From: JAHFLF01 sp964560145
GTDB lineage: Bacteria > Patescibacteriota > Minisyncoccia > UBA6257 > 1-14-0-10-44-23
DNA length: 34,541 nt
Reading direction: 5' to 3'
Assembly: GCA_964560145.1 (NCBI GenBank)
Contig: CAZLKS010000007.1
Coordinates: 1 to 34,541, forward strand
Position 1 is the first letter of the stretch, and every line of letters begins with the position of its first letter. The notes under the pieces are model-generated. The model was not told the DNA's origin, made no database searches, and saw only the letters and a program-made list of their open reading frames with translations. Of this stretch, positions 25,912-32,920 are shown piece after piece. The translations under genes were made by a program, and so were the position numbers.

Positions 25912-26394
25912 TTAGAACTTTTGAATACGGCGGATGTGTCTTGGATTCTGACTAAAAGGAGTAGTAAGCCAGATATCGACAGCTTTGAGCGCCTCTTCTT
26001 CGGTCATCAAACGAGCACCGAGTGAGAGCATGTTTGAATCATTGTGTTCGCGTGAAGTGCGAAGGTTCTCAAAAGGGTTCGCTGAAATAGTGCCATCAAT
26101 TGAAAGTGCCTCTTTGGGCATAACTGGCCCGTAAAAAAGCATGCAGCGAACACCCGAGAAACGATTAGCTACCATCGCCTCCCCCTGTCCCGAACCACCC
26201 AAAACAATTCCCCGACTCTCAGGATTTTCATGCACTGCTTGTGCAGCCTTTTTCACAAAATCGGGATAATCATCATCTTTGTCGTAGTGATTATTACCGC
26301 AATCGATAACATTGTATTCCTTGCCGATGAGATACTTCTTGATTGCCTCCTTCAATTGGAAGCCCCCATGATCGCTGGCGAGATAAATAGTCAT
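25912..26394 (-). CDS. rpiB: Ribose-5-phosphate isomerase B
   Basis: A 160-aa enzyme interconverting ribose 5-phosphate and ribulose 5-phosphate. LASDHGGFQLKEAI at the N-terminus and HNDSNMLSLGARL are diagnostic. The active-site loop reads VLGGSGQGEAMVANR: the Cys used in E. coli RpiB is absent and a Glu follows GQG, as in the mycobacterial type. The ATG at 26394 is set by TATACT (26401-26406), which ends 6 nt upstream and suggests a leaderless mRNA; the frame runs six codons further but through the promoter. Confidence 0.93.
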   Translation of the reverse strand: MTIYLASDHGGFQLKEAIKKYLIGKEYNVIDCGNNHYDKDDDYPDFVKKAAQAVHENPESRGIVLGGSGQGEAMVANRFSGVRCMLFYGPVMPKEALSIDGTISANPFENLRTSREHNDSNMLSLGARLMTEEEALKAVDIWLTTPFSQNPRHIRRIQKF

Positions 26395-26458
26395 GCCATA
26401 AGTATATAACAACTCGAAGCATCATCCCACCTCCCTCTCCCTGTTGTCATCCCACCTC

Positions 26459-26495
26459 CCCTCTGTCATTGCGAGTACCCGAAGCAACCCAGTTC
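26459..26495. repeat. Partial family C element
   Basis: CCCTCTGTCATTGCGAGTACCCGAAGCAACCCAG, one arm of the palindrome seen complete at 22936-23017, next to a similar TTGTCATCCCACCTCCC. Non-coding. Confidence 0.6.
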
Positions 26496-26504
26496 TCTGC
26501 CCCG

Positions 26505-26633
26505 GCCCATTCGCATTATTACTGAACCCATTAGCATTGTTAGCGATTACTCCCTAGTACCCATTCGCATTATTACCCGTTCCTCAATTAGCATTGTTAG
26601 CGATTACTCTTAGTATTGTTCGCGATTACTCAC
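26505..26633. repeat. Family B array
   Basis: Several right-arm copies in a row: CCCATTCGCATTATTAC twice, TAGCATTGTTAGCGATTACTC twice and GTTCGCGATTACTC. The last copy encodes the C-terminal residues SNREQY and the stop of the CapA-like protein. Confidence 0.8.
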
Positions 26634-27635
26634 AATGTAAGGCTGAAAAATCTTCGTAAATCCGATGTTCACAGGCTCTGTAGCACTTATCCTCTTATGA
26701 GTAGTGAATACTTTTAGCATGAGTCCGTGCTGTGTATCGGTAGAAAAGTTCTGGTCAAACACGAAGTTACCCAGCGAATATGCAATGGTTGCACCACGAT
26801 ACTCTTCTATCTCCTGAGCAACATGCGGATGATGGCCAACAATCAAATCGGCGCCAGCATCAACGAGTATGTGTGCCAATCTCCGTTGCTGAGCATTAGA
26901 AGTAGTCTGGTACTCCTCTCCCCAATGCATCGAGACAATGACAATGTCTGCGAAGCCGGAACTCTTGATTTCCTGTATGCGTTTCACCATATTCGCTTCA
27001 TCAAAATCGCTTAAGCCGAGTCGATCATCTGCATAAAGAGTCCGTGAATAGAACTCGGTATATCCAAGATAGGCAATCCGCGTATCGCCCACCGTTTTAA
27101 CAACCGGTGTATTCGCCTCATCGAAGTTCTTGCCGAACCCAACATAACTGACTCCCGCGTCACCAAGATACTTCATCGTGTCGAGCGCCGCCTCTCGCCC
27201 ATAATCCCAGATATGATTGTTTGCAATACTTACCACATCGAACCCAGCATCGGTTAGGGCATTAATGGTTCCCACCGGCTCAAAACGAAAAGAATACATA
27301 CTGCCCTGTCTCTTTCCTCCATCTGAAATAGGCCCCTCAAGATTACCGAAGGCCACATCCGCTTTTTTTATTTCGTCCTTAATAAGCGCAAACGGAAGCA
27401 GCGGGTCCTCTGCGGCCGCGATATTCTTGCGGATATTCCTATCAAACATCATGTCGCCGACGAAAACGAGCTCATGTTGGATGGGCGTAATCGTAATCGG
27501 GCCAGAGGTAACCGCACTACGCACTGAAACCAGCGCGGACTGCTGTATACGATTCCTAAGGGCGACAAGCAGCCCCGCGATAACGATGAGTTGGACAAGA
27601 ACAAGTGCACTATATTTAGCGAAGCGCCAGGACAT
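26610..27635 (-). CDS. CapA-family metallophosphatase-like protein
   Basis: A 341-aa protein of the PGA_cap/CapA family. An N-terminal membrane anchor (YSALVLVQLIVIAGLLVAL) precedes the fold: VFVGDMMFDRNI, FGNLEGPISD, IANNHIWDYG, VSMHWGEEY and VGHHPHVAQ, which supply the metal ligands. It probably faces outside. Substrate unknown; polyglutamate synthesis is not implied, since no capB or capC is present. The ATG at 27635 overlaps the gap stop by 20 nt, so the two genes are coupled. The last six residues come from a family B repeat. Confidence 0.87.
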   Translation of the reverse strand: MSWRFAKYSALVLVQLIVIAGLLVALRNRIQQSALVSVRSAVTSGPITITPIQHELVFVGDMMFDRNIRKNIAAAEDPLLPFALIKDEIKKADVAFGNLEGPISDGGKRQGSMYSFRFEPVGTINALTDAGFDVVSIANNHIWDYGREAALDTMKYLGDAGVSYVGFGKNFDEANTPVVKTVGDTRIAYLGYTEFYSRTLYADDRLGLSDFDEANMVKRIQEIKSSGFADIVIVSMHWGEEYQTTSNAQQRRLAHILVDAGADLIVGHHPHVAQEIEEYRGATIAYSLGNFVFDQNFSTDTQHGLMLKVFTTHKRISATEPVNIGFTKIFQPYIVSNREQY

Positions 27636-28626
27636 GAGCAACCAAGGTGGTTACATACCCCCATTCGTTGTCGTACCAGGCAAGAACTTTCACCAAATCA
27701 CCATCAATAACTCTTGTGTATTCCAAATCAACCACTGTTGCACATGAAACACCGATAATATCGCCGGAGACTGGCTGATCCATACTCACCCCAAGAATGC
27801 CCTTCCAGCGCGGGTCGGCAGCTGCTTTTTGTAAAATATCGTTTACTTCAGCAACAGTGGTCTTCTTCTTGGCAACAAAAGTTAAGTCCGTCAGCGAACC
27901 AGTGACGACTGGCACGCGAATCGCCACACCATCAAACTTTCCCTTGAGACTCGTGAGTGCTCGCGTCACCGAAACGGCCGCGCCAGTTGTTGACGGAACA
28001 ATATTCTGCGCAGCAGCACGTCCACGACGGAAGTCTTTGCCTTTTGCCGGAGAATCAGTTAAAGACTGTGTTGCAGTATATGCATGAATCGTCGTTAGCG
28101 CAGCCTTAGCTATACCAAGTCCGTCCTCCAAAACTTGAACGACTGGTGCAGTCGCATTGGTTGTACAGGAGCCATTTGACGAAACGCTGCACGTCTTTGC
28201 CGCAGTACTATTAATGCCCATAAGAACGGTTTTACCGCCGGCAACCCCCTCTTCGTCTTTAGCAGGTGCACTGATAACCACGTGCTTCGCACCCGCTGCA
28301 GCAACATGCACATTCGCTTTTTCGAATGACTCAAAGAGCCCCGTGCACTCAACGACAACATCAATGCCGAGTGCTCCCCAAGGTAGCTTCGCCGGGTCTT
28401 TTTCCTGAAGCACCTGAATCTTCTTGCCGTCAACAATCAAATTCTGTCCATCGGCACGCACCTCTTTGTCATAGCCGCGATAAACCGTGTCGTGGCGCAA
28501 GAGATAGGCTAGATTTTCAATGTCACCAAGATCATTAATGGCAACAATCTCGATGTCCTGAAGCCCAAATGCTTGGCGGAAGAATAGTCTACCGATTCGG
28601 CCGAAACCATTGATAGCAATTTTCAT
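27616..28626 (-). CDS. gap: Glyceraldehyde-3-phosphate dehydrogenase
   Basis: A 336-aa NAD(P)-dependent enzyme of glycolysis. The Rossmann start AINGFGRIGRLFFR, the catalytic SNGSCTTN (Cys154), IHAYTATQSLTD, RRGRAAAQNIVPS and the C-terminal WYDNEWGY are intact. A TATACT hexamer at 28655-28660 gives a leader of about 20 nt. It heads a two-gene unit with the CapA-like gene. Together with transketolase, rpe and rpiB it implies a pentose-to-triose route. Confidence 0.96.
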   Translation of the reverse strand: MKIAINGFGRIGRLFFRQAFGLQDIEIVAINDLGDIENLAYLLRHDTVYRGYDKEVRADGQNLIVDGKKIQVLQEKDPAKLPWGALGIDVVVECTGLFESFEKANVHVAAAGAKHVVISAPAKDEEGVAGGKTVLMGINSTAAKTCSVSSNGSCTTNATAPVVQVLEDGLGIAKAALTTIHAYTATQSLTDSPAKGKDFRRGRAAAQNIVPSTTGAAVSVTRALTSLKGKFDGVAIRVPVVTGSLTDLTFVAKKKTTVAEVNDILQKAAADPRWKGILGVSMDQPVSGDIIGVSCATVVDLEYTRVIDGDLVKVLAWYDNEWGYVTTLVAHVLALR

Positions 28627-28728
28627 AGAAACACGTGAATATTAATTACTGCTAAGTATAGCAGTGAAAACCGCAGCAGACTACAACCCCTTCAAAGTCA
28701 GTTCCTTTCAAATCCAGACACACCCCGC

Positions 28729-29925
28729 TTATCTCTCCGCTGGCTTACGATAGTCAACCAATAAGAAAGCAAGTGTCCCCAAAATCATAAAGCCGGCGCC
28801 GCCTAAAAAGGCAACGTTTGAGCCAAGCACCGTCCAAATCAAACCACCAACTGTTCCAGCAATTAATGAAGAGAGCCCAACCGCCGCCTGCAAAAAACCG
28901 TGCCCAGCCGCCACATGATGGTTTTCGAGTAATTTACTGGCAAAGGCCCGCTGAATGCCATCAGTAATACCGGAATAAACCCCAAGAAGGATAACGCCAA
29001 CGCTCATAAGATAAAGTGTATTACTACCAGCGAGTACAAAGTAACTTGCGATAGCAATACTGAAACCGAGCACAATTGTCCGGCGGCGACCAAGCCCCTT
29101 CGCTAAAGTCGCGGCAATTGCTGCGGCAACCCAACTTGCCAAAGCATAGAGCAAATACAGGAGTGGCACCTTCTCGTCGCAGCAGTTAGCTGACTGGGCC
29201 TTAAGCACAACCAAGGCGACCGGCATACACCCAAGCCCAAACATAAAAACTGATAAAAGATACAGCCGGAAACGCGCGTCGAAGTGTCGAAGTGAGAAAG
29301 CGGTCGCCAGCGGTCCTTGTGGACGAAGCCCAGGCGCTATCCGAACGTCACGAACAAACGTAAAGGCACCTAACGCTAGTAGCCCAAGAGCTGAAGCAAT
29401 GATGAAGAACATCCGGTAATCCTCATGGACAGCCGGCAATAAGAGCAGTGCCATAAGCGGACCAACAACTCCACCAAGCGCATCAAGGGCTCGTTGAAAA
29501 CCAAAAGACGCGCTAGCCTCTACATCTTCAACTGATGCTGAAATAAGCGCATCACGTGGCGACTCGCGAACCCCCTTACCCACGCGGTCAATCACACGCA
29601 GGGCAAAAACCTGAGCAACACTACCAACAACGACGAGGGTACAGCGAGTAATAACGGAAATAGCGTACCCCCAGACTGCCAAACGCTTCCGCTCACCATA
29701 CTTATCCGACAACCAGCCGGAGATAATACGTAAAACGCTGGCGACCGCGTCGGCAAACCCATCGAGAAAACCAACAAAAGCCGGTGTCGCACCGAGCACC
29801 GTCGTCAAAAACACCGGCATCACCGCCTTGACCATCTCGTGCGAAAAATCGTTGAAAAAACTAACGACGCCCAAAAAGAAAACATTCGGAGCGACGCCAA
29901 TAATCTTTTTCTGATTATTTTCCAT
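28729..29925 (-). CDS. MFS transporter
   Basis: A 398-aa protein with about 12 membrane segments. The loop-2 motif is GWLSDKYGERKRLAVWGY, followed by RVGKGVRESPRDALIS, which recalls a family of MFS exporters. The substrate is unknown. The ATG at 29925 overlaps the upstream DUF192 gene by 11 nt. A start 13 codons earlier is possible but would lengthen the overlap. Confidence 0.88.
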   Translation of the reverse strand: MENNQKKIIGVAPNVFFLGVVSFFNDFSHEMVKAVMPVFLTTVLGATPAFVGFLDGFADAVASVLRIISGWLSDKYGERKRLAVWGYAISVITRCTLVVVGSVAQVFALRVIDRVGKGVRESPRDALISASVEDVEASASFGFQRALDALGGVVGPLMALLLLPAVHEDYRMFFIIASALGLLALGAFTFVRDVRIAPGLRPQGPLATAFSLRHFDARFRLYLLSVFMFGLGCMPVALVVLKAQSANCCDEKVPLLYLLYALASWVAAAIAATLAKGLGRRRTIVLGFSIAIASYFVLAGSNTLYLMSVGVILLGVYSGITDGIQRAFASKLLENHHVAAGHGFLQAAVGLSSLIAGTVGGLIWTVLGSNVAFLGGAGFMILGTLAFLLVDYRKPAER

Positions 29926-30382
29926 AGCCAAGAATCTCAACTTTACTACCCACCACGATACCATTCTTCAGTGCCGTTCCAGCCGCAACTTCGAGCACTC
30001 GATTAATCGGTGACGGCGAGCTAAAGGTCGGTGTTTCAAACTGACTCGTTGGAATGGGAGCATTTTCGGTTACCCCAACGACCATGTCGTCGAGCATCCA
30101 AATGATATCAATCGGAAAAAGCATCCCATGCATCCAGAACGTTTGTGTTTGCGGACCGTCGAAAACGAAAAGCATCCCCTCTCCCGAAGTAAGCCCCGCC
30201 CGTCCCGAAAGACCCTGCGCCTTTGCCGGTATCGTATCTGCAACGTCAACAACATACTCATAAGCACCAATCCGAACCTTCACACCACTTACAGCAGATG
30301 CAGAAAAAGCACCACGCACCCAAAGAGTAATAAGTGCCAGCGCAATAAGTATAAAAATGATGACTAATATTTTCTTGTCCAT
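29915..30382 (-). CDS. DUF192 family exported protein
   Basis: A 155-aa protein. An N-terminal membrane segment (ILVIIFILIALALITLWV) anchors a DUF192 domain: VDVADTIPAKAQGLSGR, GMLFVFDGPQTQTFWMHGM, FPIDIIWMLDD and the final VLEVAAGTA block. The function of this family is not established. It overlaps the MFS gene, implying joint expression. Confidence 0.87.
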   Translation of the reverse strand: MDKKILVIIFILIALALITLWVRGAFSASAVSGVKVRIGAYEYVVDVADTIPAKAQGLSGRAGLTSGEGMLFVFDGPQTQTFWMHGMLFPIDIIWMLDDMVVGVTENAPIPTSQFETPTFSSPSPINRVLEVAAGTALKNGIVVGSKVEILGYGK

Positions 30383-30424
30383 TGCCGGTTTTGTACCCCT
30401 TTCTGTCACCCGCCTTTCTTACTG

Positions 30425-30925
30425 TCATCCCGAGTCCCTCAACCGAAATGCAGCTACCCCAAACGCAACCGCCACGTTCAGCGACTCCTTCTTCCCCTTC
30501 ATCGGAATTTCTATAATCGTATCACATTTTTTGAGCAAAGCCGGCGAAATACCTTCGACCTCGGGGCCGAGAATGAGGGCAATTCCACCTACGCCTCTGT
30601 CATTGCGAGTACTCGAAGCAATCCATTTTTTTGCATATTCATAATACGGCACAGCCCGCACATCCTGTTCCAAAGCAACAATAGTAAATCCCTGCTTCTT
30701 TAAACTCGTCACTAGCCTACTCGTACTCGCCACTGACTCCCAAGGCACGGTATTCTCCGCCCCAAGCGAAACCTTGGCCACGTCGCCCCGAACCACGCCG
30801 AACCGGTCTAAAGGTGAAGGCGTTATTCCACAAAGATATAATTTCTCTACCCCCACAGCATCAGCGGTGCGAAAAATAGAGCCAACGTTATGCAAGGAGC
30901 GGATGTTATCCAAGATTACTATCAT
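30425..30925 (-). CDS. SpoU-type RNA 2'-O-methyltransferase with in-frame repeat
   Basis: A 166-aa SPOUT methyltransferase using S-adenosylmethionine. Motif 1 DNIRSLHNVGSIFRTADA, motif 2 ILGPEVEGI and motif 3 IEIPMKGKKESLNVAVAFGVAAF are intact. Between the first and second motifs lies an extra WIASSTRNDRGVGG, encoded by one arm of a family C palindrome (30595-30629). The C-terminal RDSG and the TGA stop come from a second CTGTCATCCCGAG fragment. The target (rRNA or tRNA) is unknown. Confidence 0.9.
   Translation of the reverse strand: MIVILDNIRSLHNVGSIFRTADAVGVEKLYLCGITPSPLDRFGVVRGDVAKVSLGAENTVPWESVASTSRLVTSLKKQGFTIVALEQDVRAVPYYEYAKKWIASSTRNDRGVGGIALILGPEVEGISPALLKKCDTIIEIPMKGKKESLNVAVAFGVAAFRLRDSG
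30595..30629. repeat. Family C half-element inside the SpoU gene
   Basis: CCTCTGTCATTGCGAGTACT...GAAGCAATCC, almost identical to the right arm of the element at 22936-23017. It is read in frame as WIASSTRNDRG, comparable in principle to the in-frame palindromic elements of Rickettsia. Confidence 0.85.
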
Positions 30926-30937
30926 AGTATCTAAAAC

Positions 30938-32059
30938 CTACTGCATTTCTCTTTTATCCGCAAAGAGTCCGTATTGATTCCTCAATTCCCGTAAAGAATG
31001 ATATGCATTACCATGCATCAACATTCCTTGATATGAAGCCAAAACTGGCTCGAATGGCTTCCGCTTAATCGTTTTCATCATTCTACGTTTTGTTACTGTC
31101 CGCACCACTCGATAAGTAGGAAAATGCACCCAGCCCAAAAAGTCCACACCGGATGCCATTGTGTTTAGAAAGAGCTTATTAGGGTGAAGCTGAAGTCTCA
31201 AGCGCTGATTCAAAATACGCTCGATGCGCGAAATCACATCAACAAGTTCCTGCTGATTGTTCGATAAAAACACAAAATCATCAGCGTATCGGATATAGTA
31301 TCTTTGTTTCAGAGAATACTTAACAAGTTGATCAAACTCATTCATGTATACATTAGCCAAAAGCTGACTCGTAAGATTACCAAGAGGAAGCCCGCGCCCT
31401 TTCTCCCCTATCATAGATAAACCGGCCGGTTTATCTATGATAGGGCGAGAAATTGAGAAGCTTTGAATTACATTGAAAAGTAGGCTTAGAACATCTTTGT
31501 CTTCAATTCGGCTGCTCAGTATATTAAATAGAACCCCGTGATTAATGCTGTCGAAGAATTTCTTGATGTCACATTTCAAAACCCAAACCGTCCGCGTGTT
31601 ATTTTGCGAAAGTTTGTGTGCGAGTTGCTTAAATCTATTCATAGCTTTATGAGTCCCCTTACCGACTCGACACGAATAGGAATCATATATAAATCTCTTA
31701 TCGAACAAGGAATACAACACCCGATGAATTGCATGATGCACCAATCTGTCTTTCACACTTGCCTTATGGATAACCCTTGGCTTAGGGTCACTAATACGAA
31801 AACGATAATAACCACCATGTTGATATGTCTTATCTTTTAACTCTTCATTAAGTGCAAATATGTTATCTACCAAGTCCCGCTCAAAAATCTGAACATCCTT
31901 AGCACGATTCTTTCCACGGCGAAACTCTTTCCATGCCGAAAGTAAATTTTCTGGTGCTATAATCTCCTGATATGAACACCTCAAATAACGCCCCCCCCCG
32001 ACCCAATTTCCGATTTGCCAATTCTTCAGAAAACTGCTGATGCATATTGTATTTGGCAC
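30938..32059 (-). CDS. DGR reverse transcriptase
   Basis: A reverse transcriptase of the diversity-generating type, 373 aa if the GTG at 32059 is used. The conserved region begins near YQEIIAPENLLSAWKEF (residue 30). Palm motifs: LKCDIKKFFDSIN (catalytic Asp164), the DGR-type GLPLGNLTSQLLANVYMNEFD (223-243) and RYADDFVFL (Asp260, Asp261); FLGWVHFP follows. There is no maturase domain. Residues 206-218 are encoded by a perfect 40-bp palindrome. The start is uncertain: GTG 32059, TTG 31984, or, if the G9 tract were G8, an ATG at 32045. It copies the template RNA with errors at adenines and works with Avd. It lies on the same strand as the template and target. Confidence 0.93.
   Translation of the reverse strand: MPNTICISSFLKNWQIGNWVGGGRYLRCSYQEIIAPENLLSAWKEFRRGKNRAKDVQIFERDLVDNIFALNEELKDKTYQHGGYYRFRISDPKPRVIHKASVKDRLVHHAIHRVLYSLFDKRFIYDSYSCRVGKGTHKAMNRFKQLAHKLSQNNTRTVWVLKCDIKKFFDSINHGVLFNILSSRIEDKDVLSLLFNVIQSFSISRPIIDKPAGLSMIGEKGRGLPLGNLTSQLLANVYMNEFDQLVKYSLKQRYYIRYADDFVFLSNNQQELVDVISRIERILNQRLRLQLHPNKLFLNTMASGVDFLGWVHFPTYRVVRTVTKRRMMKTIKRKPFEPVLASYQGMLMHGNAYHSLRELRNQYGLFADKREMQ
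31406..31445. repeat. Perfect 40-bp palindrome inside the RT gene
   Basis: Each 20-bp half reads CCCTATCATAGATAAACCGG on its own strand; the centre is CCGG|CCGG. It is in frame and encodes RT residues 206-218, between motif A and GLPLGNLTSQ, where DGR reverse transcriptases I know have a shorter loop. It looks like an inserted element. Confidence 0.85.
31958..31963 (+). promoter_or_regulatory. -10 hexamer of avd
   Basis: TATAAT ends 8 nt before the ATG at 31972, the leaderless spacing seen at other genes here. It supports 31972 as the original avd start although that ATG is now out of frame. It lies within the RT coding region. Confidence 0.55.
31991..31999. repeat. Homopolymer C9 at the head-to-head starts of avd and RT
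   Basis: Nine C (nine G on the minus strand) lie between the avd ATG (31972) and avd domain, and between the RT ATG (32045) and the RT domain. With eight, both ATG are in frame; with nine, neither is. Confidence 0.85.
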
Positions 32060-32359
32060 AAGAACCTAGCGAATCTCGAACGTCTTGCTCGCTACACTCT
32101 TGGCGAGAAAATTGATAATCTATTTTTAGAGGTTATTGAGTACATCTTATTTGCCGGCTACTCGCCACGAGAACATAAAACTGCAATCGTGGACAAAGCT
32201 AGCACTAAATTAGATTCACTGAAGTTTTTCCTACGCCTCATGAACTCGGTCAAAGAATTACCGGATAAGAAGTATTTAGAAATCAGCCAGCCGCTGGCTG
32301 AAGTTGGCAAACAACTTGGCGGCTGGCGAAAACAACTGACTACCAAAGAGGGTCGCTAA
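32015..32359 (+). CDS. avd: Avd-like DGR accessory protein (four-helix bundle)
   Basis: A 114-aa helical protein matching the Avd/S23-like bundle: LPILQKTADAYCIW at the N-terminus, LARYTLGEKIDNLFLEVIEYI, a middle KLDSLKFFLRLMNSVK and the final LAEVGKQLGGWRKQL. Avd binds the reverse transcriptase and template RNA in studied DGRs. The frame as assembled can only start at TTG 32015. The likely native start is ATG 31972 (preceded by TATAAT), which would add about 14 residues ending DPISD if the C9 tract were C8. Unusually, avd is on the strand opposite to RT, template and target. Confidence 0.85.
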   Translation: MPILQKTADAYCIWHKNLANLERLARYTLGEKIDNLFLEVIEYILFAGYSPREHKTAIVDKASTKLDSLKFFLRLMNSVKELPDKKYLEISQPLAEVGKQLGGWRKQLTTKEGR

Positions 32360-32395
32360 TACGCGACCCATATTTAGCGAAAATCGCACCACGCG

Positions 32396-32526
32396 CAGAG
32401 GAAGCAGAGGCGGTAGTCGGAGCGCCAGTCGTTGTCGACCCTGTTCAGGTTGCGGTTCCAACTGTCGGCATCGTCGTTGTTCAGATACGGGAAGTAGACG
32501 TTGCCGTCGTGAACGTTCTGCCAGCG
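32396..32526 (-). repeat. DGR template repeat (TR)
   Basis: A 131-bp repeat whose sense strand is minus, the same as RT and the target gene. On that strand it is rich in AAC codons. Compared with 32928-33058 (offset 532) it differs at 18 positions, all adenines in TR. The last 35 bases on the sense strand (32396-32430) are identical in both copies and should act as the initiation-of-mutagenic-homing site. It lies in an open frame on the minus strand (32374-32697) that is probably not a protein gene. Confidence 0.95.
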
Positions 32527-32783
32527 CTTCTTGTACGCAGCATCACCCTTGCCACTATCCCTTGAAATACTCGCAGGATTGAAACGTTTTCGGCAGTAGT
32601 CTGCCATAACGCTGCGTACCGAGTAGATTGATTTTTGCAAAATTACTTTCGCGCACTTACTGAAACAATTTATTGCCGCAGTAATTCCGGCTAGCATAAT
32701 TTCGATACCAGACCATACGAAACCCTTTCTGATTTTTCAAAAAGAGCCTCGCATCGCGCGTCCAATACAGAATATAGTATATC

Positions 32784-32817
32784 AAAAAAGCGAAGGGGGC
32801 GTTCATTCGAACGCCCC
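32784..32817 (-). terminator. Intrinsic terminator of the DGR target gene
   Basis: On the minus strand GGGGCGTTC-GAAT-GAACGCCCC is followed within 6 nt by TTTTTT. A 9-bp perfect stem. It ends the target transcript before the template repeat, so TR RNA probably has its own promoter; a TATACT/TATATT stretch lies just downstream (about 32772-32783). Confidence 0.75.
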
Positions 32818-32839
32818 ACAGAAGTTTTCTTGCTTTTTA

Positions 32840-32860
32840 CCGCGACGTACACAGTCGCGG
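32840..32860. other. Hairpin downstream of the target gene
   Basis: CCGCGAC with GTCGCGG, a perfect 7-bp stem with a 7-nt loop, between the terminator and the IMH-proximal hairpin. Role unknown. Confidence 0.5.
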
Positions 32861-32870
32861 AGGGGACCAA

Positions 32871-32903
32871 GGGACTCAAAGACCTTTTCAGGTCAGAGTG
32901 CCC
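32871..32903. other. Hairpin 3' of the variable repeat
   Basis: Nested stem: GGG/CCC with one bulge, ACTC/GAGT and GACCT-TTTC-AGGTC. It begins 25 bp past the 3' edge of the variable repeat on the target strand. In the Bordetella phage DGR a hairpin/cruciform at a similar place promotes retrohoming; the same role is inferred here. Confidence 0.65.
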
Positions 32904-32920
32904 AAGCACCCGAGCGCCGT

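Noticed and set aside
32374..32697. Protein gene containing the template repeat
   Set aside because: The 5' half resembles nothing, codon choice is unlike neighbouring genes, and template repeats normally act as RNA.
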